A stretch of 64,000 nt of DNA from Geoalkalibacter ferrihydriticus DSM 17813 (GTDB lineage Bacteria > Desulfobacterota > Desulfuromonadia > Desulfuromonadales > Geoalkalibacteraceae). The notes under the pieces were generated by a model. That model did no database searches and was not told where the DNA came from. It saw only the letters and a program-made list of their open reading frames with translations. Location: contig NZ_JWJD01000004.1 of NCBI RefSeq assembly GCF_000820505.1, positions 190,955-254,954 of the forward strand, given 5' to 3'. Of the stretch, positions 40,878-49,747 are shown in pieces (the stretch's first letter is position 1; each line of letters begins with the position of its first letter). The translations under genes and the position numbers were made by a program.

Positions 40878-42088
40878 ACAAGAAAATTTACGTCATCGGC
40901 GCCGGTGTCGAGGGCCATGAGGGTTTCGGTTCCCGCTCGTTGGATCTGATTGCCCAGGCCGCCGTACTCATCGGCGGCGAACGTCAACTCGCACTGTTTC
41001 CCGAGCATCCCGGGCGCAAGGTCGCCATCGGCAACAATCTCGCCGAGGTGGTGGATTTGCTCACCAAAACCCAGGAACCGACGGTGGTGCTGACCTCGGG
41101 TGATCCCCTGTTTTTCAGCATAGGACGCTATCTGTTGCGCAACCTGCCCAGTGCCGACCTCGAATTCCTCCCCAACGTCAGTTCCGTGCAATACGCCTTT
41201 GCCAAGATCAAGGAACCCTGGGACGACGCGGTTTTCATTTCCGCCCACGGACGCGGCCTCAAAAAAGCGGTGGATCGCATTGTCGCCAACGATAAGGCGG
41301 CGGTGCTGACCGATGAGATCAACACGCCCAAGGCCATCGCCGAAGAATTGACGGCACGCGGCCGCGACGGCTACGCCGCCTACCTGTGCGAGGAACTGGG
41401 CACCACCCGCGAGCGGATCCTCGCCACCGACGTCAAGGGATTGCTGGAGATTGAAGCTGCGCCCCTCAACGTACTCATTCTCATCAAGGAATACGACGCC
41501 GAAGGCGACAGCTACATTCCCACCCTGGGCATTCCCGATGAGGCCTTCGCCGCCGTCAAAAAGCTCATCACCAAGGAAGAAGTGCGCGTCATCGCCCTGG
41601 CCAAGCTGCAATTGCGCCACGACATGACCCTGTGGGACATCGGCGCCGGCTCGGGTTCGGTGAGTATCGAAGCCGACCATCTGCTGCCCAACGGCCGCAT
41701 CTTCGCCATCGAACGCAACGCCCAATGTCTGCAATTCATCCGCGAAAATCTCAGAAAATTCAACGCGCGCAACGTGTCCCTGGTCGAAGGAATGGCGCCC
41801 GACTGCCTCGAAACCCTGCCCGACCCCGACCGCGTGTTCATCGGCGGCTCCGGCGGCAATCTGTGGAGCATTCTGCAGGCGGTGGATGGCCGCTTGCCCG
41901 CCGACGGCCGCATCGTGCTTAACGCCATCACCCTCGACACCCTGACCAGTGCCACGGAATTTTTCGATAATGCCGGCTATGAGGTCGAAGTAACGGCCGT
42001 CAACATTTCACGCACCCGACCGCTCACCGACTACAAGATGTTCGAAGCCAACAACCCGGTTTTCGTCATCACGGCCTCCAAGAAATGA
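40874..42088 (+). CDS. cbiET: cobalt-precorrin-7 C5-methyltransferase / C15-methyltransferase-decarboxylase (CbiE-CbiT fusion)
   Basis: The 404-residue fusion combines two steps. Residues about 1-205 are CbiE (tetrapyrrole methylase fold, VIGAGVEGHEGFG, TSGDPLFFSIGRYL). Residues about 215-404 are CbiT, a class I methyltransferase with LWDIGAGSGSVSIEAD and FIGGSGGNLWSIL. Together they methylate C5 and C15 and remove the C12 acetate carboxyl. The same fusion is CobL in aerobic pathways. Four-base overlaps with cbiD and cbiL. Confidence 0.95.
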   Translation: MNKKIYVIGAGVEGHEGFGSRSLDLIAQAAVLIGGERQLALFPEHPGRKVAIGNNLAEVVDLLTKTQEPTVVLTSGDPLFFSIGRYLLRNLPSADLEFLPNVSSVQYAFAKIKEPWDDAVFISAHGRGLKKAVDRIVANDKAAVLTDEINTPKAIAEELTARGRDGYAAYLCEELGTTRERILATDVKGLLEIEAAPLNVLILIKEYDAEGDSYIPTLGIPDEAFAAVKKLITKEEVRVIALAKLQLRHDMTLWDIGAGSGSVSIEADHLLPNGRIFAIERNAQCLQFIRENLRKFNARNVSLVEGMAPDCLETLPDPDRVFIGGSGGNLWSILQAVDGRLPADGRIVLNAITLDTLTSATEFFDNAGYEVEVTAVNISRTRPLTDYKMFEANNPVFVITASKK

Positions 42089-42792
42089 GCCTTCAGGTTT
42101 TAGCCATCGTCGGTGTCGGCCCCGGCGACCCCGAGTTGGTGACCCTCAAGGCGGCGCGCCTGATTCAGGAAGCCGATGTGGTGATCGCGCCCCTGGGCGA
42201 CCGCTCCGATGCCAGCATCGCCGAAGGCATCATCGCCGGGCTGGTCGATGCGCCGCGCCAGCAGGTCATCCGCCAGGTCTATCCCATGTCCAAGAACCCC
42301 GCGGACATGCAGGAATTCTGGCGCGACGCGGCGCGTCAGGCGGCGCACCTGGTGCGATCCGGAAAAAAAGTGGTCTTCATCACTCTCGGCGACCCCCTGC
42401 TCTACAGCACCGCCCTCTATCTGGCCCGCCAACTGCGCGACGAAGCCCCGGAAATTGGGGTGGAATTCGTCTCCGGCGTCTCCTCCATCAATGCCGCCGC
42501 CGCCCGCGCCGGCCTGCCCCTGGCCCTGGCCGACGAGCGCCTGGCGGTGCTGCCCGCCACCTTCGAAGGCGACAAGCTGCGTCGCGCCCTGGAAGATTTC
42601 GACACGGTGGTGCTGATGAAGGTGCATCGGGTGTTCGAGCGAGTCAGAGCCTTACTCACCGAGATGGGACTGCTGGAAAGCGCCGTTTACCTGCGCCGCA
42701 TCGGCCTGGCGGACGAACGCATTTTCACCGACCTGCGCCAGGTTACCGAGGAAGACCTCAATTATCTCTCCCTGATCATCGTCCGCAAATAA
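42085..42792 (+). CDS. cbiL: cobalt-precorrin-2 C20-methyltransferase
   Basis: The 235-residue tetrapyrrole methylase has VGVGPGDPELVTLKAARLI at the start, VIRQVYPMSKNPADMQEFW, VFITLGDPLLYSTALYL (SAM loop) and EFVSGVSSINAAAARAGLPL. The YPM segment is typical of CbiL/CobI. It acts early, after cobalt insertion by CbiX. Confidence 0.93.
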   Translation: MSLQVLAIVGVGPGDPELVTLKAARLIQEADVVIAPLGDRSDASIAEGIIAGLVDAPRQQVIRQVYPMSKNPADMQEFWRDAARQAAHLVRSGKKVVFITLGDPLLYSTALYLARQLRDEAPEIGVEFVSGVSSINAAAARAGLPLALADERLAVLPATFEGDKLRRALEDFDTVVLMKVHRVFERVRALLTEMGLLESAVYLRRIGLADERIFTDLRQVTEEDLNYLSLIIVRK

Positions 42793-42810
42793 GGGCGACT
42801 GGAGTTGAAC

Positions 42811-43578
42811 GTGTCCACTGTCCTCTTCGTCGGCGCCGGTCCCGGCGACCCGGAACTGATTACCGTCAAGGGCCTCAAGGCCCTGCGCCAAGCCGATCTG
42901 GTGGTCTATGCCGGCTCCCTGGTCAACCGCGCGTTGCTCGCCGAACTCAAACCCGGCGCCCGGGCCGTCGACAGCGCGCCCCTGGCCCTGGAGGAGATCG
43001 TCGCCTGCATGGCGGAGGCGCTGGCCGCAGGTCGGCAGGTGGTGCGCCTGCACACCGGCGATCCCTGTATTTACGGCGCCATTCAAGAACAGATCGCGGC
43101 CCTGGCGGAACACGGCATCGCCGCACAGGTCATCCCCGGCGTCACCGCCGCCTTTGCCGCCGCTGCCGGACTCGGGCAGGAATTGACTCTGCCGGAGGTC
43201 TCCCAGACGGTGATCATCAGTCGCCGCGAGGGACGCACCCCGGTGCCCGAGCGCGAGAAGCTTGAAAAAATCGCCGCCCTCGGCGCGACCCTGTGCCTCT
43301 ACCTGTCCGTGGGCATGATGGAGGAAGTCGTCGCCGATCTGCTCGCCGGCGGAGCCTACGCCCCGTCCACCCCCGTGGCCGTGGTGAGCAAGGCAAGCTG
43401 GGCTGATGAGCAGCGGATCGAGGGCACCCTGGGCGACATTACCGAAAAAGTCAGACAGGCCGGTATCAGCCGCCAGGCCGTGATCCTCGTCGGCGAAGTC
43501 CTCAACGCACGCCACCAGGGCGTCGGCGAGAAATCAAAACTCTATGATCGAAATTTTGTGCACGGCTTTCGAACCTAA
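42811..43578 (+). CDS. cbiF: cobalt-precorrin-4 C11-methyltransferase
   Basis: The 255-residue methylase begins VLFVGAGPGDPELITVKGLK and has VVYAGSLVN, RLHTGDPCIYGAIQEQ and PGVTAAFAAAAGLGQELTLP, all CbiF/CobM markers. GTG 42811 is preferred: CTGGAG lies six bases upstream, and the codon two positions earlier is too close to that site. Confidence 0.93.
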   Translation: MSTVLFVGAGPGDPELITVKGLKALRQADLVVYAGSLVNRALLAELKPGARAVDSAPLALEEIVACMAEALAAGRQVVRLHTGDPCIYGAIQEQIAALAEHGIAAQVIPGVTAAFAAAAGLGQELTLPEVSQTVIISRREGRTPVPEREKLEKIAALGATLCLYLSVGMMEEVVADLLAGGAYAPSTPVAVVSKASWADEQRIEGTLGDITEKVRQAGISRQAVILVGEVLNARHQGVGEKSKLYDRNFVHGFRT

Positions 43579-43584
43579 GGGTTT

Positions 43585-43612
43585 CCACAAAAGACCAAGG
43601 ACAAAGGACAGC
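43585..43612 (+). repeat. seven-base periodic spacer before cbiG
   Basis: GACCAAG, GACAAAG, GACAG follow in a seven-base rhythm just upstream of the cbiG start. Related units occur before cbiO (38900-38914) and at the start of cbiH-cbiP (44724-44751). Confidence 0.5.
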
Positions 43613-43620
43613 TTTCCACC

Positions 43621-44664
43621 ATGATTGCCATCATCGCCATTACGCCGGGCGGCGCCGAGCTGGCCCGCCGCCTTCAGCGCGAACTGCCTCACAGTCAGGT
43701 ATTTACACCCGCGCGCCTGGCGCAGGGAGGGGACCAGGTGTTTCATCAGCCCCTTGCCCAAGTGTTACCCGAACTCTTCAGCCAGGCGCGTGGGCTGGTC
43801 TGCATCATGGCCACCGGCATCGTTGTGCGCCTGCTGGCGCCGCACCTGCGCAACAAGGCCGAGGATCCGGCGGTGGTCGTCATGGACGAGGCCGGCCGTT
43901 TTGCCATCAGTCTGCTCTCCGGGCATCTCGGCGGGGCCAACGATTTGGCTCGGCAAACAGCCGCGGCGGTGGGTGCGCAGGCGGTCATCACCACCGCCAC
44001 GGACGTCAACGGCCTGATGGCCTGGGACGACATTGCGCGCCGCGAGCAGTTGGCCATCGAGCCCTTGCGCAACATTCGCCGCCTCAACAGCCTGCTCCTC
44101 GAGCGCCGCAACATTGCGCTGGTCGATCGCCGCCACCGTATCAACCATTACTTTCTGCCCCAAAGCGGCGTGACTCTGGTCGCAAACTTCGCCGAGGCCA
44201 TGCAGAGCCGCTTCGACGGGCAGGTGTTTGTGACCCACCGCCTGCTCGGTGGAAACCAGAACCAGGACAACCTTCTGCTGCTGCGTCCCCGCGATCTTGT
44301 GGTGGGCATCGGCTGCAATCGCGGCACCAGCGCCGAGGAAATCGAAGAGGCGGTGCGCAGCGAGTTCGCCGCCGCTTTTCTCTCCCCGTCAAGCATCGCC
44401 GCAGTTGCCAGCATCGAAGACAAATGTGATGAAGCAGGGTTGGTGAGCTTTACCAAAAATCTCGGCGTGCCCCTGCAGTTGTTTTCCGCCGCCGAACTCA
44501 ATTGCCTGGACGCGCCCTCCGCCCCTTCATCCCACGCCCTCGATGCCGTCGGCGCCAAAGGCGTCTGCGAACCGGCGGCTATGGCCGCAAGCGGTGCCCG
44601 CACCCTGCTGATCAAAAAGAAAAAGCACGGCAATGTGACCCTCGCGGTGGCGGAAAAAGGGTGA
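43621..44664 (+). CDS. cbiG: cobalt-precorrin-5A hydrolase
   Basis: The 347-residue enzyme opens the delta-lactone ring of cobalt-precorrin-5A and releases acetaldehyde. The N-terminal part has VCIMATGIVVRLLAPHL and DPAVVVMDEAGRFAISLLSG, then HLGGANDLAR. The C-terminal CbiG_C domain starts VVGIGCNRGTSAEEIEEAV and ends with FTKNLGVPLQLFSA and GARTLLIKKKKHGNVT. It follows cbiF after 42 bases of heptamer-like spacer. Confidence 0.94.
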   Translation: MIAIIAITPGGAELARRLQRELPHSQVFTPARLAQGGDQVFHQPLAQVLPELFSQARGLVCIMATGIVVRLLAPHLRNKAEDPAVVVMDEAGRFAISLLSGHLGGANDLARQTAAAVGAQAVITTATDVNGLMAWDDIARREQLAIEPLRNIRRLNSLLLERRNIALVDRRHRINHYFLPQSGVTLVANFAEAMQSRFDGQVFVTHRLLGGNQNQDNLLLLRPRDLVVGIGCNRGTSAEEIEEAVRSEFAAAFLSPSSIAAVASIEDKCDEAGLVSFTKNLGVPLQLFSAAELNCLDAPSAPSSHALDAVGAKGVCEPAAMAASGARTLLIKKKKHGNVTLAVAEKG

Positions 44665-44723
44665 GTGTCGATGATGGATTGTACATTCGCATATACGAAG
44701 ACACCCCCCCAAACCGGGTTTTC

Positions 44724-44751
44724 AACCAATGACCAATGACCAAGGACCAAG
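44724..44751 (+). repeat. seven-base tandem repeat overlapping the cbiH-cbiP start
   Basis: CAATGAC-like units (CAATGAC, CAATGAC, CAAGGAC, CAAGAAC) run in register from 44728. The likely ATG at 44729 lies inside the first unit and an out-of-frame ATG at 44736 in the second. No ribosome site is visible here. Confidence 0.6.
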
Positions 44752-47107
44752 AACAGCAGTTGACCCTCAAGGCAAGCTGTCCATCATCGGCCTGGGACCT
44801 GGCGGGCCTGAGCATCTGACGCCCGCGGCCCGCGAGGCCCTTGCGCAGGCGCAAGTGGTGGTGGGCTATCAGACGTATATCGATCTGGTGGCATCGCTGC
44901 TCAACGGCAAGCAGGTGCGGGCTTCGGGCATGCGCCAGGAGGTGGAGCGGGCGCGCCAGGCTCTGGATGAAGCCGCGCAGGGAAAGCGAGTCGCTTTGAT
45001 TTCCTCCGGCGATGCGGGCATCTACGGCATGGCCGGACTGGTGCTGGAAATGGCGCAGGGCACCGGTACGGACATCAGGGTCATTCCCGGTGTTTCCGCG
45101 GTGCAGGCGGCTGCCGCGGCGCTCGGCGCGCCGCTCATGCATGATTTTGCGGTGATCTCCCTCTCCGACCTGCTCACTCCCTGGGAACTTATCCGGAGCC
45201 GGCTGGATGCCGCCGGACAGGCCGATTTCGTCGTCGCTCTCTACAACCCGCGCAGTCACGGCCGCACCACTCAGCTTGACGAAGCGCGGCATATTCTGCT
45301 GCGCCACCGACACCCGGAAACGCCCGTAGGCATCGTGCGCCATGCCGGGCGCGGCGCTCAAGAGCAATCCTGGGTGGGGCAGCTCGCTTCGTTTGACGAC
45401 AGTGCGGTGGACATGAGCACCCTGGTGATCATCGGCAACAGCCGCACCTTTGTCGATGAAGGCGGCCGCATGATCACGCCACGGGGCTATGAAAAACGCT
45501 ATGAGGTCGCCGGACGCCGAACGCCGCAAAAGGCAGCGGCAAAGAGTCAATCCCTCAGCCCGGAATCCTCATCCGCCCGGGCCCTGTTCATCGGCGGCAC
45601 CGGCTCGGACGTGGGCAAAAGCGTCATCACCGCCGGTCTGTGCCGCCTGTTCAAACGCCGCGGCCTGTCGGTGGCGCCCTTCAAGGCGCAGAACATGGCT
45701 CTCAATTCGGCGGTCACCCCGGAGGGCGGCGAGATCGGCCGCGCCCAGGCGCTGCAGGCGGCGGCCTGCGGCCTCGAACCCCATACCGACATGAATCCCA
45801 TTCTGCTCAAACCCACTTCGGAGCAGGGCTCGCAGGTCATCATCCAGGGCCGAGTGCATGGCAATCTGTCGGTGCGCGAGTATCACGCCTTCAAGCCCCA
45901 GGCCTTCGCCCGAGTGCGGGAGAGCTTCACCCGCCTGGCCGCCGCCCACGACCTGATCGTCATGGAAGGCGCGGGCAGCATTGCCGAAATCAACCTCAGA
46001 GCGCACGACATCACCAACCTCAAAGCCGCGGCCCTGGCCCAGGCTCCCGTGTTGTTGGTCGCCGATATCGACCGTGGCGGAGTGTTCGCCGCCATTGTCG
46101 GCACCCTGGAACTGCTCAATAGCGAAGAGCGGGCTCTCATCGCCGGTGTCATCATCAACCGTTTTCGCGGCGATCCGAGTCTGCTCGCTCCGGGCATCAG
46201 CGAGATCGAGGCGCGCACCGGGGTACCGGTGCTCGGCGTGGTTCCCTGGATCGAGCTGAAGCTGCCGCAAGAGGACTCGGTGGCTCTGATCCACAAAAAA
46301 AAGCGCGGCGGTGAGCGCCCCCTGCGCATTGCCGTGGTTCGCCTGCCGCGCCTTTCCAATTACACGGACTTCGACCCCCTGGAAAACGAGCCGGACGTAG
46401 ACCTGCTTTACGTCACCGAGGCCGAACAACTGGCGGGCTGCGACCTGGTAATCCTGCCCGGCAGCAAGAACACCCTGGAGGATCTCGCCTGGCTGCACGA
46501 CAACGGGTTGGCAGCGGCGCTGCTCGCCCATCACCGCGACGGCGGCAGAGTCATCGGCATTTGCGGCGGCTTTCAGATGCTCGGCCGCACCCTCGGCGAT
46601 CCCAACGGCGTCGAATCCGCGCGCGGCACGATGCCGGGTCTGGAGTTGCTCGATGTCACCACCATCCTGCAGGGCGAAAAGCAGACCCACCGCGTCAGCG
46701 CCCGGCCATTGCCCGCCGCTCAGATCCTCGGTCTGGACAACAGCGCCCCTGTGCAAGGCTACGAAATCCACATGGGCGAAACCCGGCGCGGCCCGCAGGT
46801 CGAGCCTCTGTTGCAACTGACCCGCTGCACCGACGGCCGCATTCTGGAAGACGGCGCCCTGAGCAGCGACGGCCGGGTGTGGGGGACTTACGTGCATGGC
46901 CTGTTCGACAATGCCGCGTTACGCAGCGCCCTGCTCAGGCCCCTGCGGCAAGCACGCCACCTTACCGAGCCGCCGGCTGCCGCACCGAGCCTGGATGCCG
47001 AGCTCGACCGTCTTGCCGATCACCTTGCCGCGCATCTCGACCTGGTGCGTATCGGCGCCCTGCTGCACCTCGACCTACAGGAGAATGACTCATGCTTGGC
47101 TGGCTGA
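44729..47107 (+). CDS. cbiHP: CbiH-CbiP fusion: cobalt-factor III C17-methyltransferase / cobyric acid synthase
   Basis: One 792-residue chain joins two non-consecutive pathway enzymes. Residues about 16-255 are CbiH/CobJ (LSIIGLGPGGPEHLTPAA, ALISSGDAGIYGMAGL, VVALYNPRSHGR), which contracts the ring while methylating C17. After a linker of about 30 residues, residues about 285-792 are CbiP/CobQ. Its parts are P-loop GGTGSDVGKSVITAGLC, FKAQNMALNSAVT, glutaminase Cys in GICGGFQMLG (about 612) and His in GTYVHGLFDN (about 722). CbiP amidates four side chains. The start lies in the heptamer repeat. The last 16 bases overlap cbiB. Confidence 0.93.
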   Translation: MTNDQGPRTAVDPQGKLSIIGLGPGGPEHLTPAAREALAQAQVVVGYQTYIDLVASLLNGKQVRASGMRQEVERARQALDEAAQGKRVALISSGDAGIYGMAGLVLEMAQGTGTDIRVIPGVSAVQAAAAALGAPLMHDFAVISLSDLLTPWELIRSRLDAAGQADFVVALYNPRSHGRTTQLDEARHILLRHRHPETPVGIVRHAGRGAQEQSWVGQLASFDDSAVDMSTLVIIGNSRTFVDEGGRMITPRGYEKRYEVAGRRTPQKAAAKSQSLSPESSSARALFIGGTGSDVGKSVITAGLCRLFKRRGLSVAPFKAQNMALNSAVTPEGGEIGRAQALQAAACGLEPHTDMNPILLKPTSEQGSQVIIQGRVHGNLSVREYHAFKPQAFARVRESFTRLAAAHDLIVMEGAGSIAEINLRAHDITNLKAAALAQAPVLLVADIDRGGVFAAIVGTLELLNSEERALIAGVIINRFRGDPSLLAPGISEIEARTGVPVLGVVPWIELKLPQEDSVALIHKKKRGGERPLRIAVVRLPRLSNYTDFDPLENEPDVDLLYVTEAEQLAGCDLVILPGSKNTLEDLAWLHDNGLAAALLAHHRDGGRVIGICGGFQMLGRTLGDPNGVESARGTMPGLELLDVTTILQGEKQTHRVSARPLPAAQILGLDNSAPVQGYEIHMGETRRGPQVEPLLQLTRCTDGRILEDGALSSDGRVWGTYVHGLFDNAALRSALLRPLRQARHLTEPPAAAPSLDAELDRLADHLAAHLDLVRIGALLHLDLQENDSCLAG

Positions 47108-48030
47108 TCCTCGCTGCCTTCGCCCTTGATCTGGTGCTCGCCGAACCGCGCCGGATTCCCCATCCGGTGGTGGGCATCGGACGCCTTATCGAAAAGCTCG
47201 AACTGGTCCTGGCAATGCTGCGCAATCGCCGCCTGGCCGGCGTCATCCTGGTGATTCTCACCCTGCTCATCACCGGCGCCGTCACCTGGGGGCTGCTCGC
47301 CCTCTTCCATGCCATGCATCCGGTGCTCGGCTTCCTGCTCGGCGTGTGGATCGCCTTTACCACCCTGGCGCTGCGCTCCCTGCACAAGGAAAGCCGTGAA
47401 GTGGTGAGTTGGGTGAAAAAAGGCAACCTGCCCGAAGCACGACGCTCCCTCTCGCTGATCGTCGGCCGCGAAACCCGCACCCTCGACGAAGAAGGCATCA
47501 TCAAGGCCTGCATAGAAACCGTCGCGGAAAACACCTCCGACGGCCTGGTGGCGCCACTGTTCTACCTGTTCATCGGCGGGCCGATCCTTGCCATCCTCTA
47601 CAAGGCGATCAACACCCTCGACAGTATGGTCGGCTATCTCACCGATCGCTACCGCGAACTGGGCTGGGCGGCGGCCAGGATTGATGATCTGGCCAACTGG
47701 ATTCCCGCCCGCTTGACCGCCCTGCTGATGATTCTGGCCAGCTTTCCCCTGGGCCTCAACGGCTTCAACGCCCTGCGCATTACCCTGCGCGACGCACGCA
47801 AGCACCGCAGCCCCAACGCCGGCTGGCCCGAAGCGGCCGCAGCCGGCGCCCTGGGCGTCCAACTGGGCGGACCGGCGGTGTATTTTGGCGAGAAGGTCGA
47901 CAAGATCACCCTCGGCGATGCCGAAAAACCCGTCACCATCGCCTGCTACCACCGCATGATTCGCCTCATGTACCTCACCGCCGTCCTGGCTCTGGGATTG
48001 GGATTGGCGGTGCTGGGACTGATTTTTTAG
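47092..48030 (+). CDS. cbiB: adenosylcobinamide-phosphate synthase
   Basis: The 312-residue membrane enzyme attaches aminopropanol phosphate to adenosylcobyric acid. It begins AFALDLVLAEPRRIPHPVVG and contains LSLIVGRETRTLDEEGIIKA, ETVAENTSDGLVAPLFY and KAINTLDSMVGY, all CbiB/CobD(aerobic) signatures. Several membrane helices are present. The C-terminus carries NAGWPEAAAAGALGVQLGGP. Confidence 0.95.
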   Translation: MLGWLILAAFALDLVLAEPRRIPHPVVGIGRLIEKLELVLAMLRNRRLAGVILVILTLLITGAVTWGLLALFHAMHPVLGFLLGVWIAFTTLALRSLHKESREVVSWVKKGNLPEARRSLSLIVGRETRTLDEEGIIKACIETVAENTSDGLVAPLFYLFIGGPILAILYKAINTLDSMVGYLTDRYRELGWAAARIDDLANWIPARLTALLMILASFPLGLNGFNALRITLRDARKHRSPNAGWPEAAAAGALGVQLGGPAVYFGEKVDKITLGDAEKPVTIACYHRMIRLMYLTAVLALGLGLAVLGLIF

Positions 48031-48048
48031 CCTTCTCCCGAGTCAGCC

Positions 48049-49116
48049 ATGCAACCTTCTCAACACGGCGGCAACGTCTTGCAAACAGCCCGCGAACTGG
48101 GCCTGGAGCCCGAGGCTCTGCGGGATTTTTCCGCCAGCATCAATCCTCTCGGCACGCCGGACGAGGTCATGGCGGCGATTCGCGCCTCCCTTGAGCAGAT
48201 TCAGCATTATCCTGAAATCGACGGCGCTTCCCTGATCCAGGCCCTCGCCGAGCATCACCAGATGGCGCCCGGACACTTTGTCCCGGGCAGCGGCTCCACC
48301 GAACTCATCTACCTGCTGCCGCGTGTGCTGCGGCCACGCCGCGCCCTGCTCCTCGCGCCCTGCTTCAGCGAATACGCACGCAGCCTTGCCCAGATCGGCT
48401 GCAGCGTTGATTATCATCTCCTCAGCGCCGAAGATAACTTTCTGTTCGACCCCTTGTCTCTGCTGCACCAGATCCGCCCCGAGACCGATCTCATCGTCCT
48501 CGCCAATCCGGGCAATCCCGCAGGCACGGCCCTGGCGCCGCAAGCGCTGCTGGAACTTGCCGCCGGCATACGCGAGCAGGCCCTGCTGCTGGTCGATGAA
48601 GCCTTTGTCGATTTCTGTCCCGACCACTCTCTTCTGCCGCACCTCAAACACTGCGACAATGTTCTGGTGCTGCGCTCCTTCACCAAGTTCTACGCCATGC
48701 CCGGCCTGCGCGCCGGCTATCTCGCCGGAGCGCCGCATACCCTGGCCCGCCTGGCGCAGGCGCGCGAACCCTGGACCCTTTCCACCCCGGCGCTGGCCGC
48801 CGCCCGAGCCTGCCTGGGCGCCGCGGACTTTCGTCGCCACACCCTGAGAGTCATCCCCCAATGGCGCGGCCAATTGCAAAAGGGTCTGCAGGAACTGGGC
48901 TGGCGGGTTTTCCCCGGCGAAGCCAACTATCTGCTCGCGCACCTTCCCCCAGGCTCGACCAAGGCGCCGCAGCTTGCAGCCACCTTGCGGGCGCAAGGCA
49001 TCCTCGTCCGCGATTGCAGCAACTTCGTCGGCCTTGATGAGACCTACGTGCGCGTTGCAGTGCGCCGTCCCGAAGACAACCAGCGCCTGCTCCACGCCCT
49101 GCGCACTCTAACCTGA
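48049..49116 (+). CDS. cobD: threonine-phosphate decarboxylase
   Basis: The 355-residue PLP enzyme makes (R)-1-amino-2-propanol phosphate for CbiB. HGGNVLQTARELGL and FSASINPLGTPDEV are the CobD-type start. The aminotransferase fold shows NPGNPAGTALAP, LLVDEAFVDFCPD and the PLP lysine in LRSFTKFYAMPGLRAGY. It is the last gene of the cobalamin operon. Histidinol-phosphate aminotransferase is a homologue, but the context decides. Confidence 0.92.
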   Translation: MQPSQHGGNVLQTARELGLEPEALRDFSASINPLGTPDEVMAAIRASLEQIQHYPEIDGASLIQALAEHHQMAPGHFVPGSGSTELIYLLPRVLRPRRALLLAPCFSEYARSLAQIGCSVDYHLLSAEDNFLFDPLSLLHQIRPETDLIVLANPGNPAGTALAPQALLELAAGIREQALLLVDEAFVDFCPDHSLLPHLKHCDNVLVLRSFTKFYAMPGLRAGYLAGAPHTLARLAQAREPWTLSTPALAAARACLGAADFRRHTLRVIPQWRGQLQKGLQELGWRVFPGEANYLLAHLPPGSTKAPQLAATLRAQGILVRDCSNFVGLDETYVRVAVRRPEDNQRLLHALRTLT

Positions 49117-49129
49117 GAATCCAGGACCG

Positions 49130-49159
49130 AAAAAGGGGACGGATTTATTTTCTGTTCGG
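49130..49159. repeat. REP-like sequence scrap
   Basis: AAAAAGGGGACGGATTTATT and the next bases resemble a motif I remember beside IS200-like/REP-associated transposase genes in related genomes. No transposase is nearby and the match is from memory. Confidence 0.3.
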
Positions 49160-49189
49160 GCGGGGACAATACAAAATCAGTTTTCAGAG

Positions 49190-49642
49190 TCAGTTGAGTT
49201 TCTGGCAGGGCAGGTCGATGCGGATGATCTGGCCGCGGCGCTCGATGAAGACGTGCGACTCGATGAGCAAAGGCAGATAGTTCTCCCCCTCGCACTCGAT
49301 GTCGTAGCCGCCGCTCAGGTCGAGACCGGGGATAAAAGCAGGCACCTGATAGGTGATGTCGCCGACGGTGCAGTGGATCTTGCCGTGCAGTTCACGCTCG
49401 CCGGGATCGCGGCGATTGTTGCCGTTGGCGTCGTGAAAGGCGTAGATGACGAGCTTGCCGCGCTCGGTGGGCAAAGGCGGGGCGGGACCGAAGAACAAAT
49501 CCAGAATATTGCCGCGCTTGCGGGGCTCATGGCCGATGCGAAATTCTTCGCCCTCCGCTGGAACCGCGCCCGCCGGGGAACCCCAGAGATAGAGTCCACA
49601 AACCAGCAAGAACCCGACGATGTATGTGATGCGCTGCGCCAA
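49190..49642 (-). CDS. exported protein of unknown function (150 aa)
   Basis: TTG 49642 is preferred because CGGAG lies seven bases upstream and a TATACT minus-10 (complement of 49675-49680) sits ahead; TTG 49660 is also possible. A signal peptide (YIVGFLLVCGLYLWGSPAGA) leads to a mature beta-rich domain. FHDANGNNRRDPGERELHGK resembles the calcium-binding loop of SdrD-B-like or Cna-B-like surface domains. It also has ITYQVPAFIPGLDLSGGYDI and VFIERRGQIIRIDLPC. Probably periplasmic or surface-associated; no specific family recognised. Confidence 0.6.
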   Translation of the reverse strand: MAQRITYIVGFLLVCGLYLWGSPAGAVPAEGEEFRIGHEPRKRGNILDLFFGPAPPLPTERGKLVIYAFHDANGNNRRDPGERELHGKIHCTVGDITYQVPAFIPGLDLSGGYDIECEGENYLPLLIESHVFIERRGQIIRIDLPCQKLN

Positions 49643-49747
49643 AGAAAGACTCCGTTGCAATCCAGGAATAGCTCAGTATAGCGGCTTTCGGAATTAAATT
49701 GCAGGGGGGCTCCGCCGATTTATCTCTGGGCAGCCGCAGGGCCGCCC

